Assembly: GCF_026241095.1 (NCBI RefSeq)
Contig: NZ_JAPFGB010000007.1
Location: 124,001 to 188,000 of the forward strand
Direction of reading: 5' to 3'
Origin: Saccharopolyspora sp. NFXS83
GTDB taxonomy: Bacteria; Actinomycetota; Actinomycetes; Mycobacteriales; Pseudonocardiaceae
Length of the DNA: 64,000 nt
Under the pieces are notes generated by a model. It worked only from the letters and a program-made list of their open reading frames with translations. It ran no database searches and was not told the DNA's origin. Positions 17,409 to 25,313 of the stretch are shown piece by piece. The translations under genes and the position numbers were made by a program. How positions within the stretch are numbered: the first letter of the stretch is position 1; each line of letters opens with the position of its first letter.

Positions 17409-18383
17409 TCATAACCGCAGCAAGGCCACCGCCACCGACATTCCGCCTCCGAAGGTCGCCAGCAGCGCGATCGACCCTGGTTCGACGCCGGGGCTGCGGC
17501 GCGCCTGGTCCAAGGTGATCGCCGCCGAGGCGGCGCCGGTGTTGCCGTAGCGCTCGACGGTGGTGTGCAGCCGGGCCCCGGTGAGGCCGAGGTCGTCGAC
17601 CAAGGTCCGGATCAGATTCCCGTTGCCCTGATGGGTGATCACGTGGTCGACGTCGTCCCGGGTCAGGTCGAGGTCCGCGAGCAGTCGGTCCACCTCCGGC
17701 GGCACTCGGCTGCGGACGAAGTCCACGACCTCGCGGCCGTCCATGCGGAAGTGGTGCAGCCCCGCCTCGACCGTCTCGATGCTGGTCGGCACCCGGCTGC
17801 CGCCCGCCTCGACCCGCACGACCCCGGCCAGCTCGCCGTAGGACGACAGCCGGGCCCCGAGCACGCTGCGATCGCCGGACGCCGGGCCGATCACCGCCGC
17901 GCCCGCGCCGTCGCCGAGCAGCACCGCGGTCCGCCGATCGGTGGGGTCGATGACGCGGGAGTAGACCTCGGCGGCGATCACCAGGGCGGTGCCGCCGTCG
18001 GCGACGTAGCGTCGGGCGAGGTCGAGGGCGAAGACGAAGCCGCTGCAGACCGCGTTGAGGTCGAAGGCCGCCGCCCGCTCGGGCGCGCCGAGCCGATGGG
18101 CGACGACCGCGGCGGTCGGTGGCTGCGGCGAATCCGGCGTGGAGGTCGCGACGACCACGAGGGACAGGTCGGCGACATCGGTGCCCGCCGCTTCCAGCGC
18201 GCGGCGGGCCGCGGCGACGGCGAGATCGGAGGTGGCGTCGCCAGGTGCGGCGTAGCGCCGCTCGCGGATGCCGGTCTTGCGCCGGATCCACTCGTCGTCG
18301 ACGCCCGCGGGCGCCCCCACGGTTGCGTTGTCGACGACCTGCGCCGGCACGTGGGAACCCGTCCCCACCACTCCGACACCCAT
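17409..18383 (-). CDS. Beta-ketoacyl-ACP synthase III (FabH/KAS III-like)
   Basis: 324 residues with the thiolase-fold KAS III triad: C113 in NAVCSGFVFAL, H251 in ITHQGNGNLI and N281 in YGNTGAAS. The N-terminus GVGVVGTGSHVPAQVV and DEWIRRKTGIRERRYA are typical. KAS III enzymes condense acyl-CoA with malonyl-ACP, but cluster-borne members also act as acyltransferases. No ACP/KR/DH set is nearby, so a one-step acyl transfer or starter reaction for the adjacent NRPS product is plausible (inference). The ATG at 18383 has GGGAGG six bases upstream. It is transcribed away from the NRPS operon. Confidence 0.87.
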   Translation of the reverse strand: MGVGVVGTGSHVPAQVVDNATVGAPAGVDDEWIRRKTGIRERRYAAPGDATSDLAVAAARRALEAAGTDVADLSLVVVATSTPDSPQPPTAAVVAHRLGAPERAAAFDLNAVCSGFVFALDLARRYVADGGTALVIAAEVYSRVIDPTDRRTAVLLGDGAGAAVIGPASGDRSVLGARLSSYGELAGVVRVEAGGSRVPTSIETVEAGLHHFRMDGREVVDFVRSRVPPEVDRLLADLDLTRDDVDHVITHQGNGNLIRTLVDDLGLTGARLHTTVERYGNTGAASAAITLDQARRSPGVEPGSIALLATFGGGMSVAVALLRL

Positions 18384-18673
18384 TGATGACCTCCCGGACC
18401 GCACCCGGCCACATGCATCGGAATTCATTTCCGCAAACATTTCGAGAATCAATTTTCGCGCCCGCGAATGGGAGGATAACATGCCATTTTGGTATATTCC
18501 ACCCCGCCGACAGGTGGACTTCTCGGGGCTTTTATATTATGAGTCTTCCCTGGCCGTGCCACTCGTGAGGGGTTTCCCCTTTTTTCCTCGCTCGGCTGGA
18601 TGAGTCGACGCTGAAATAGCTTTCGGTGCCGTTTGTTTGACGCGGGATCCGCGACGCGAACGGGAGGTGTCTC
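18384..18673. promoter_or_regulatory. AT-rich divergent promoter region of the plus-strand NRPS locus
   Basis: 290 bases between the KAS III start and the first operon gene, with low GC compared with everything around it. It contains TATATT- and TTATATTATG-like stretches (about 18492-18540) suited to -10 elements. At 18567-18590 a GAGGGGTTTCCCC mini-hairpin runs straight into TTTTTT on the plus strand, which could act as an attenuator ahead of the operon. It also holds the small open frame described separately. Confidence 0.45.
18481..18603 (+). CDS. Possible 40-residue small protein or leader upstream of the NRPS operon
   Basis: ATG 18481 follows GGGAGG with a five-base spacer, a near-ideal ribosome binding site. 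The frame reads MPFWYIPPRRQVDFSGLLYY and continues for 20 residues to a TGA. The GAGGGG/CCCC/T6 structure lies inside its last third, so translation of the frame would run over that hairpin. It might be a leader peptide that couples translation to readthrough, or a fortuitous frame. I recognise no family. Confidence 0.25.
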   Translation: MPFWYIPPRRQVDFSGLLYYESSLAVPLVRGFPFFPRSAG

Positions 18674-19219
18674 GTGCAATTCGGAGGGGCGCTGGTGATC
18701 GTGGACGTCCAGGCGGAGTACATGGAATCGGCGTTCAACGGGGCCGCCACGGTCCGGGTGCTGACCGGCCTCCGCGATCGAGCGGTGCAGGCCGGGGTCC
18801 CGGTGGTGCAGATCCAGCACCGCGAACCGGGCTTCGGTCCGGGCCTGCCGGGATGGGAGCTCGCGATCCCACCGGCCCGCTCGGAGCGGGTCCTGGTCAA
18901 GGACGCACCGGACGCGTTCGTCGGCACCGGTCTCGCCGAGCTGCTGCGCGCGGAGAGCGCGGGCACGCTGGTGATCGGCGGGTTCAGCACCGAGTACTGC
19001 GTGGATTCCACGGTTCGCGCCGCGTTGAGCAACGCGTTCGACGTGATCGTTCCCGGCGACGGGCACACCAGCGGCACGACCGGCGGGGTGCTGCCCCCGG
19101 CCCAGGTCATCGCCCACCACAACCACGTGTTCCCCGGCCTGTCCGCGGCGTCCCGCTGCCGCGTGGCCCCGGCGGCGGAGATCGACCTCGGTGCCGTCCG
19201 GGCGGAGCACCTCCGATGA
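18674..19219 (+). CDS. Isochorismatase-family cysteine hydrolase
   Basis: 181 residues. The isochorismatase/nicotinamidase catalytic triad is visible as D11 (ALVIVDVQAEY), K76 (VLVKDAPDAF) and C109 (STEYCVDSTVRAA). Family members hydrolyse amides, vinyl ethers or carbamoyl groups. No isochorismate or dihydroxybenzoate genes are near, so a siderophore role is unlikely; amide hydrolysis of a precursor or intermediate fits better (inference). It is the first gene of the coupled operon. The GTG start has GGGAGG seven bases upstream. Its stop overlaps the next start (ATGA). Confidence 0.85.
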   Translation: MQFGGALVIVDVQAEYMESAFNGAATVRVLTGLRDRAVQAGVPVVQIQHREPGFGPGLPGWELAIPPARSERVLVKDAPDAFVGTGLAELLRAESAGTLVIGGFSTEYCVDSTVRAALSNAFDVIVPGDGHTSGTTGGVLPPAQVIAHHNHVFPGLSAASRCRVAPAAEIDLGAVRAEHLR

Positions 19220-20022
19220 GCCCGGCCTGGAACGTGCTGCGCGACGGGCCCGGCTCCGAAATCATCCTGGCCTGCGACTTCGCCACGGCGGGACGGCGCA
19301 TCGCGACGTTCGCCGAACTCGTCGCGCTGACCGGTGACGGGCCGACCGCATGGGAGAGCGCACCGGCGCCTCCAGCGGACTCGCTGGACGGCGACGCCCA
19401 AGTGCAGCGCTGGGCCGATGCCGTCCGCGCGAGCGGGCGTCCGGTCCGCGCGGTGCTGGGGTTCTGCACCGGGGCGGTGTACGCCGCCGCGCTGGCCGCG
19501 GAGATCTCCCGGTGGCAGCCGACCCGGTTGATCCTGCTCGACCCCGAACCCGGTGACGCGCGCCCGATGCTGGCGTTCCACCGCGAGGTCGTCTGCCGGT
19601 TCGCCGCGCTCGCACCCCCCGGCTCCGAGGACACCCTCGCCGCCGCCGAAGCCGCGGCGGCCGAGACCGCCCTGACGCCCTTGGCCGAGCGGCTCGTGGC
19701 GCTGTGCGCCCAGGTCGTGGAACCGGCGTGCGCGAACGCCGGGCTCGGTGCCGCCCGCACCGCCGAATACCTCGACGTCGCCGCGTCCTACCTGCACTGG
19801 CTGGCCGGCGCCGGTTCGTTGGATCCGCGACCGTCCTGGGCGACGGCCTCGGCGATCAACTCGTCGACGCCGGGCTCGGGCCTGCTCCGCGTCTCGCCCG
19901 CCGAGCGGGCCGGGCTCGTCGCCGACGCCGTCCACCTCGACGTCTCCCACGAGGACCTGATGCGCACGCCGGAGGCGGCGCGCATCGCCGCACGACTGGT
20001 GAGCGAGAAGGAGCCGACATGA
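19216..20022 (+). CDS. Cys-nucleophile alpha/beta hydrolase, probable aminoacyl transferase/thioesterase (copy 1)
   Basis: 268 residues with a nucleophile elbow VLGFCTGAVYAAALAAEI, where the usual Ser of GxSxG is C84. LILLDPEPGD follows as a possible Asp strand, and LDVSHEDLMRTPEAARIAARL near the end has the His context of NRPS thioesterases. Thus a full Cys-Asp-His set may exist. Stand-alone Cys-elbow enzymes such as CmaE and SyrC move aminoacyl groups between carrier domains; a type II thioesterase or a dienelactone-hydrolase-like enzyme are alternatives. The gene overlaps its neighbours on both sides, including a free-standing carrier protein, which supports the shuttle idea. A paralogue lies at 25.3 kb. 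Confidence 0.6.
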   Translation: MSPAWNVLRDGPGSEIILACDFATAGRRIATFAELVALTGDGPTAWESAPAPPADSLDGDAQVQRWADAVRASGRPVRAVLGFCTGAVYAAALAAEISRWQPTRLILLDPEPGDARPMLAFHREVVCRFAALAPPGSEDTLAAAEAAAAETALTPLAERLVALCAQVVEPACANAGLGAARTAEYLDVAASYLHWLAGAGSLDPRPSWATASAINSSTPGSGLLRVSPAERAGLVADAVHLDVSHEDLMRTPEAARIAARLVSEKEPT

Positions 20023-20291
20023 CCGAGGACCCCGTGTCCGTTCTGCTGGCGCTGTGGCGGGAGACGCTCGCCCACGACGACCTCGACGCCGACTCCAACT
20101 TCTTCGTCCACGGCGGGCATTCGCTGCTCGGGCTGGTCATGCTCGAGCGCGTCGAGGAGCTCACCGGCGCCGACCTGCCGCTGGCCGCGCTGTTCGAGTG
20201 CCCCACCCCGGCTCGGCTGGGTGAGCGGGTGCGGGCCGCGACGGCGGGTGAACCCGCCGACCCCGTCCCGACGCGGGACTCGCCGTGCTGA
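20019..20291 (+). CDS. Free-standing peptidyl carrier protein
   Basis: 90 residues of a phosphopantetheine-binding carrier: LLALWRETLAHDDLDADSNFF leads to the attachment Ser in VHGGHSLLGLVML, then LPLAALFECPTPARLGERV. It must be loaded by a phosphopantetheinyl transferase encoded elsewhere. Having a discrete carrier beside an A-PCP protein and Cys-elbow hydrolases is typical of pathways that modify an amino acid off the assembly line and then move it back. ATG overlaps the previous stop; its end overlaps the SHMT-like gene by seven bases. Confidence 0.9.
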   Translation: MTEDPVSVLLALWRETLAHDDLDADSNFFVHGGHSLLGLVMLERVEELTGADLPLAALFECPTPARLGERVRAATAGEPADPVPTRDSPC

Positions 20292-21613
20292 GCGCGGGCA
20301 CCACCCGGTTGCGCGTCGAGGACCCGGAACTGGCCGGGCTGCTCGACGACGAACTGACCCGCCAGGACGAGGCGCTGTCGCTGGTCGCCTCGGCCGGTGT
20401 CGCGGACGCCTCGGTGCTGGCCGCCGGGGCGGCGGCGCTGTCGGACGTGACCGCCGAGGGCTATCCCGGTTCCCGCTTCCACCCGGGGGCCGAGCGGTTC
20501 GACGCGGTCGAGCGGCTGGCCGCCGCGCGGGCCCGCGCGGCGTTCGGGGCGAGCCACGCCAACGTCCAGCCGCACTCGTGCTCCGCGGCCAACCTCGCCG
20601 TGCTGACCGCGCTGCTGCCGGTCGGCGGCGTCCTGTTGGGACTGCGCCTCGACGCGGGCGGTCATCTCACCCACGGGGCCCCGGCGTCGGTCACTGGGCG
20701 CTGGTTCCGGCCGGTGTCCTACGGGGTCGGGGACGACGGGCTCATCGACTACGCCGCGGTCGCCCGGGTGGCGCGCGAGCACCGCCCCGGCGTGATCGTG
20801 GCCGGGGCCAGCGCACATCCGCGCCGGCTCGACCACGTGGGGTTCCGGGAGATCGCCGACGAGGTCGGTGCCTACCTGCTCGCGGACGTCTCGCACGTCG
20901 CCGGGTTGGTGGCGGCCGGGCTGCACCCGAATCCGATCGACGTCGCGCACGTCACCACGATGAGCACCTACAAGCAGCTCGACGGCCCGCGGGGCGGCCT
21001 GATCCTGCTCGGCCGCGAGCACGATCACCCCGGCCCCGACGGCACTCCGCTGGCCCGGCTGATCGACCGAGCGGTGTTCCCCGGCACGCAGGGCACCCCG
21101 GCTCCGGCGGCGATCGCGGCGAAAGCCCGTGCTCTCGACCGGGTGCGCGAGCCGGAGTTCGAGCGCACCGCGCGGCTCGTGCTCGACGACGCGGCGGCGC
21201 TCGCCACGGCCCTGCGGGGGCACGGGTACCGGTTGCTCACCGGCGGCACCGATACCCACATGGTCGTGCTCGACCTGCGCCCCGGCGGGCCGTCCGGGCT
21301 GGTGGCCGAACGCGCGCTGGAGGAGTGCGGCATCCTCGCCAACCGCAATTCCGTGCCCGGCGACACCCGACCGCCCACGGTGACGAGCGGCCTGCGCCTC
21401 GGCACCAACGTGCTCGCCCGCCGCGGCATGGGACCGGCGGAGATGGCGCAGTGCGCCCGGCTGGTCGACCGCGTGCTGCGGTGCGTGGCCCCGGTCGATG
21501 CGACGCGGTACCGGCTCGACCCGGCGGTGCGCGCCGAAGTGCGCGCCGAGGTGCGGGAGTTGACCAGGTCCTTCCCCCTGCCCGGTCGGCCCGTGCCGGA
21601 GGGGGTCCGGTGA
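20285..21613 (+). CDS. Serine hydroxymethyltransferase-like PLP enzyme with altered active site
   Basis: 442 residues of the SHMT fold: AEGYPGSRF, NVQPHSCSAANLAVL, HLTHGAPAS, ADVSHVAGLVAAGLHPNP, the PLP-Lys block TYKQLDGPRGGLI, FPGTQGTP and TSGLRLGTNV (substrate-carboxylate Arg). Departures from housekeeping SHMT are notable: the catalytic Glu of SEN is Ala (LVASAGVAD), the His before the PLP Lys is Tyr (TYK for THK), and the second Gly of QGGP is Thr. These suggest a specialised aldol or transaldol reaction on an amino acid, as for cluster-borne alpha-methylserine or beta-hydroxy amino acid synthases, rather than folate metabolism. GTG start inside the carrier gene; TGATG overlap with the NRPS. 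Confidence 0.8.
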   Translation: MLSAGTTRLRVEDPELAGLLDDELTRQDEALSLVASAGVADASVLAAGAAALSDVTAEGYPGSRFHPGAERFDAVERLAAARARAAFGASHANVQPHSCSAANLAVLTALLPVGGVLLGLRLDAGGHLTHGAPASVTGRWFRPVSYGVGDDGLIDYAAVARVAREHRPGVIVAGASAHPRRLDHVGFREIADEVGAYLLADVSHVAGLVAAGLHPNPIDVAHVTTMSTYKQLDGPRGGLILLGREHDHPGPDGTPLARLIDRAVFPGTQGTPAPAAIAAKARALDRVREPEFERTARLVLDDAAALATALRGHGYRLLTGGTDTHMVVLDLRPGGPSGLVAERALEECGILANRNSVPGDTRPPTVTSGLRLGTNVLARRGMGPAEMAQCARLVDRVLRCVAPVDATRYRLDPAVRAEVRAEVRELTRSFPLPGRPVPEGVR

Positions 21614-24075
21614 TGGAGCGGGATCCCGGCCGCACCGCGGCCTGCGCCGGTCCGGTTCCCGGTGGATCAGCCGTCCAGGAGCCCGGTGCCGACGCGGGGG
21701 CGACCGCCGTCCGGTTCCCGGCCGACCGGCGTCGCGACCCGGACGCCCCGCGCGTCGACGGCCACGAACCGGCCCGTCCGCTGCCCGCCGAAGCGGTCCG
21801 GGAGCTGGCCCGAGCCACAGGTGCCGGTACCGGCGCCGTGCTCCTCGCCGCGACCGCGGCCCTGCTGGCGCGCTGCACCGGCTACGGCCACCGGGCGTTC
21901 ACCCTGCACCGCCCGGGGAACCCGTCGCGGGTGGTCGCCGTCGAGGTCGGTGCGGAACTGCCGTTCACGGCCCTGGTCGCCCGCGTCTCCGCCGAGCAGG
22001 AGCCGGTGGTCGCGGCACCGCCCGGCACGGGCGTGGCGGTGCTGGCGCCCGACGCGCAGTGGCCCGGCACCACCGACGAACTGTGCTTGCGCCTGATCGA
22101 CGGCGCGTGCCCGCAGGCCGCGGTGGACTACGACGCCGCCGTGTTCGCCGCCCCGACCGCGCGCCGACTCGTGGAACAGCTCGCGACCCTGCTCGACGGC
22201 GCGGCTGCCGCCCCCGGCACCCCGGTGTCCGCGCTGCCGGTGTCGTCGGCCGACGAGCTGCACGCGATGCTCGTGGCCTGGAACGACACCCGTACCGCCC
22301 TGCCGCTGCCCGGCCCGACGCTGCACGAAGCCGTGGCCGCCAGGGCACGCCAGGACCCGGAGGCCACCGTGGCCGTCGACGGTGATCGGCGGGTCACCCG
22401 CGGCGAGCTCGACGCCGCGGCCGACCGCGCGGCCTCGAGACTGCGCGCCGCAGGCGTGCGCCGGGGCGTGCGCGTGGGCGTGTGCCTGCACCGCTCGCTG
22501 GAGCTGCTGGTCGCGGTGCTCGGGGTGCTGCGCGCCGGGGGCGCCTACGTGCCGCTCGACCCGGCGCACCCGCAGGCCAGGCTGCGCTCGGCGCTGGAAG
22601 GCGCGGGCTGTGCCGCCGTCGTCACCGGGGACGGCACGGTTGGGCTTCCCGGTTCGGCCGCGGTCCCCGAGGTCCGCCTCGACCCCGGCACCGAGCACGA
22701 TCCGGCCGGCGCCGGCGGAACCGAACCGGAAGACCCCTGCTACGTCATCCACACGTCCGGCACCACCGGCAGCCCCAAGGGGATCGAGCTGCGCCACGCG
22801 GGCGTGCTCAACAACCTCGTCGACCTCGGCACCCGCTTCGGCATCGGGCCGGACGACTCCGTGCTGGCGCTGTCCGCGCCGGGCTTCGACATGTCGGTGT
22901 TCGAGTTCATCGGCCTGCCGGTGGCCGGTGGCGCGGTGGTGCTGCCCGAACCCGAGCGTGCCGGGGATCCCGCGCACTGGGTCGAACTCGTGCTGCGGCA
23001 CCGGATCACGGTGTGGAACTCCGCACCGGCGCTGCTCGAACGGCTCGTGGAGCGGGCCGAACAGACCGGCACCCGCCTGGACTCGCTGCGGCTGGCGCTG
23101 CTCGGCGGGGACTGGGTCGGCACCGACCTGCCCGCCCGGCTGCACGCCCTCGCACCGGGGCTGCGGTTCGTCGCGCTCGGCGGCGCGACCGAGGCGTCGA
23201 TCCACTCCACGGTGCACGAAGTTCCCGACTCCGGACCGGATCCCGGCCGGGCGAGCATCCCCTACGGCCGTCCGATGGCGAACCAGCGCGCCTACCTGCT
23301 CGACGAGCGGCGCCGCCCGGTTCCCGCCGGGGTGCCGGGAGAACTGCACCTGGCCGGGGCGGGTCTGGCCACCGGCTACGTCGGCGACGACGAGCGCACC
23401 GCCGATCGCTTCACCGACTGGTCCTTCGGCCCGGTCCGGCACGAGCGGCTCTACCGCACCGGCGACCGGGCGCGGCTGCACCCCGACGGAGAGCTGGAGC
23501 TGCTCGGCCGCATCGACGCCCAGCTCAAGATCGGCGGGGTGCGGATCGAACCCGCCGAGGTGGAGTCCGTCCTGCTCACCCATCCCGCCGTCGCCGCCTG
23601 CGCGGTGGCCGCGCCCGCCGGGAGGCTGACCGCGCACGTGGTGGCCCGCTCGGGCGGACCGGCTCCGGCGAGCGACGAGCTGCGGGCGCACGCCGCTCGG
23701 AGCCTGCCCGCGGCGTTCCTGCCCACCGCCTGGGCGTGGCCGACCGCGCTGCCGCTGAGCCCGAACGGCAAGGTCGACCGGCGGGCGCTGGCGGCGCCCG
23801 CACCCGACCCCACCGGCACCGGCGATCCGCCCCGCGACGAGTGGGAACGCCGGGTCGCGCAGGTGTGGCAGCAGGTGCTGGGCACGGGACCGCTCGGCCG
23901 CGACAGCGAATTCCACGCCTCCGGCGGCGATTCGCTCGCCGCGATGATCGTCGTGCAACGACTCGACCCCGACCTGCCCACCACCGAGCTCTACTCCGAC
24001 CCCACCGTCCGCGGGTTGGCGCGGCGGCTTCGCGACCGCTCGACCCCGAACGCTCCCGGAGGGCCAGACGCATGA
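21613..24075 (+). CDS. NRPS: truncated C domain, adenylation domain, PCP
   Basis: 820 residues. Residues 1 to about 230 look like the C-terminal remains of a condensation domain (no HHxxxDG motif). The adenylation domain follows, with YVIHTSGTTGSPKG near 376, then a PCP with its Ser in SGGDSLAAM near 771. By eye the specificity code is D-M-F-N-L-G-L-I-H-K. The FDMSVFE, WNSAP, GGDW and LGGATEASI blocks place it with the Cys-type group (D-L-Y-N-L-S-L-I-W-K), but three pocket positions differ, so the substrate is open (Cys, Ser or a modified relative). It probably acts as the loading A-PCP of the locus. The TGATG and ATGA overlaps couple it to its neighbours. Confidence 0.85.
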   Translation: MERDPGRTAACAGPVPGGSAVQEPGADAGATAVRFPADRRRDPDAPRVDGHEPARPLPAEAVRELARATGAGTGAVLLAATAALLARCTGYGHRAFTLHRPGNPSRVVAVEVGAELPFTALVARVSAEQEPVVAAPPGTGVAVLAPDAQWPGTTDELCLRLIDGACPQAAVDYDAAVFAAPTARRLVEQLATLLDGAAAAPGTPVSALPVSSADELHAMLVAWNDTRTALPLPGPTLHEAVAARARQDPEATVAVDGDRRVTRGELDAAADRAASRLRAAGVRRGVRVGVCLHRSLELLVAVLGVLRAGGAYVPLDPAHPQARLRSALEGAGCAAVVTGDGTVGLPGSAAVPEVRLDPGTEHDPAGAGGTEPEDPCYVIHTSGTTGSPKGIELRHAGVLNNLVDLGTRFGIGPDDSVLALSAPGFDMSVFEFIGLPVAGGAVVLPEPERAGDPAHWVELVLRHRITVWNSAPALLERLVERAEQTGTRLDSLRLALLGGDWVGTDLPARLHALAPGLRFVALGGATEASIHSTVHEVPDSGPDPGRASIPYGRPMANQRAYLLDERRRPVPAGVPGELHLAGAGLATGYVGDDERTADRFTDWSFGPVRHERLYRTGDRARLHPDGELELLGRIDAQLKIGGVRIEPAEVESVLLTHPAVAACAVAAPAGRLTAHVVARSGGPAPASDELRAHAARSLPAAFLPTAWAWPTALPLSPNGKVDRRALAAPAPDPTGTGDPPRDEWERRVAQVWQQVLGTGPLGRDSEFHASGGDSLAAMIVVQRLDPDLPTTELYSDPTVRGLARRLRDRSTPNAPGGPDA

Positions 24076-25313
24076 CCGACCCCATCGGCACTCGTCCCGA
24101 CCGCACCGATCCCACCGCCGAGGAGCGCATCCTCGCCCAGTGGACCGGCATCTACGACGCCGTCTACCGGCATGCCGGGGACCGCCCGGACCGGGACTTC
24201 GCGGGATTCCGCAGCGGCCTCAGCGGTGAGAACTACTCCGACGCCGAAGTGATCGAGTGGATCGACGGCACGGTCGCGCAGGTGCTGGCGCTGCGTCCGC
24301 GCAGCGTCCTCGACGTCGGCGCCGGGACCGGCTTGATCGCCCGCGGACTGCTGCCGCACGTGGACCGGTACGTGGGCACCGACATCTCGCCGCGCGGCGT
24401 GGACCGGCTCCGGTCCGGGCTCGGCGACAGGGCGGGCGCCGAGTTCGCGGTGCGCGACGCCGACGGGATCGGCGATCTCGGCTCGTTCGACGCCGTCGTG
24501 GTCAACTCGGTGATCCAGCACTTCCCCAGCGCCCGGTACCTGTGGCGGGCGCTGGCCCGGATGGCCGAGGTGAGCTCCCCGGCGGGTGCGGTGTTCATCG
24601 GGGACGTGCCCGGCCTGCACCTGCGCGACCTGCACCACCTGTGCGTGGTCGCGAACCGGCTGCGGGCCGCGTCGAAGGTCCCGAGCGCCGGGAACGTGCA
24701 CGAGCAGCTGTCCGGTTCGGCCGCGCAGGACCGGGAGCTGGTCGTGCACCCCGATTTCTTCACCGCGTTCGCCGCCGAGCACGGCCTGTCGGCCGACATC
24801 CGGCTCAAGCCGGGCCGCCATCCGATCGAGATGAACCTGTTCCGCTACGACGTGCGGCTGCACCACCGCGCCGACGGCCTGCTCGACCCGGCCGAGGTCG
24901 AGCGCACGCCGTGGGACGGCGCCCCGGCCGGGGCGCTGGCCGAGCGTGCCGCCGCGACCTCGGCACCGATCGCGATCACCGGCATCCCGCGACCCGAGCT
25001 GACTCCGATCGCGGCGGCCCTGCACGGGCTGCGCGGGCTCGCCCCGGAAGCGCCCGTCGAACCCGCGTCGCTGCCGACCGGATCCGGCGCCGACGCACCC
25101 GGCACCGGGGTGCACCCGGCCGACGTGGTCGACGCCGCCGCCGCGCTGGGACGGGCCTGCTTCGCGACGCCGTCGGCGGCCGACCCGACGGCCTACGACG
25201 CGGTGTTCGCCGGGACCGCGCAAGCCCGTGGCCTGGCCGTGCCGCCCTCCCCTGCCGCGGACCGGCCGCTGACCACCGGGCCGTCGCCGCTGACACCGGC
25301 GGGTGGCCGGTGA
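24072..25313 (+). CDS. Stand-alone NRPS-type SAM methyltransferase
   Basis: 413 residues. A class I methyltransferase core has motif I SVLDVGAGTGLIARGLL and VVVNSVIQHFPSARYLW. It then continues with HPDFFTAFA, MNLFRYDVRL and AITGIPRPELTPIAAALHG, the accessory segments found in methyltransferase domains embedded in NRPS adenylation domains. It closely resembles the inserted domain of the synthetase at 26.2-31.3 kb (shared VVNSV.Q..P.A..L). The likely substrate is a carrier-bound aminoacyl group, acting in trans on the A-PCP or free PCP. The long Ala/Pro-rich C-terminus is less conserved. Start overlaps the upstream stop (ATGA). Confidence 0.82.
   Translation: MTDPIGTRPDRTDPTAEERILAQWTGIYDAVYRHAGDRPDRDFAGFRSGLSGENYSDAEVIEWIDGTVAQVLALRPRSVLDVGAGTGLIARGLLPHVDRYVGTDISPRGVDRLRSGLGDRAGAEFAVRDADGIGDLGSFDAVVVNSVIQHFPSARYLWRALARMAEVSSPAGAVFIGDVPGLHLRDLHHLCVVANRLRAASKVPSAGNVHEQLSGSAAQDRELVVHPDFFTAFAAEHGLSADIRLKPGRHPIEMNLFRYDVRLHHRADGLLDPAEVERTPWDGAPAGALAERAAATSAPIAITGIPRPELTPIAAALHGLRGLAPEAPVEPASLPTGSGADAPGTGVHPADVVDAAAALGRACFATPSAADPTAYDAVFAGTAQARGLAVPPSPAADRPLTTGPSPLTPAGGR

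Noticed and set aside
18674-19219. Isochorismatase as evidence of a catechol siderophore pathway
   Set aside because: No isochorismate synthase, DHB dehydrogenase or aryl-acid ligase is present, and no aryl carrier domain is fused; the fold also covers amidases.
19216-20022. Annotation as dienelactone hydrolase from the GxCxG elbow
   Set aside because: Length, C-terminal thioesterase-like His context and carrier-protein neighbours fit a carrier-acting transferase/thioesterase better; nothing in the locus concerns aromatic degradation.
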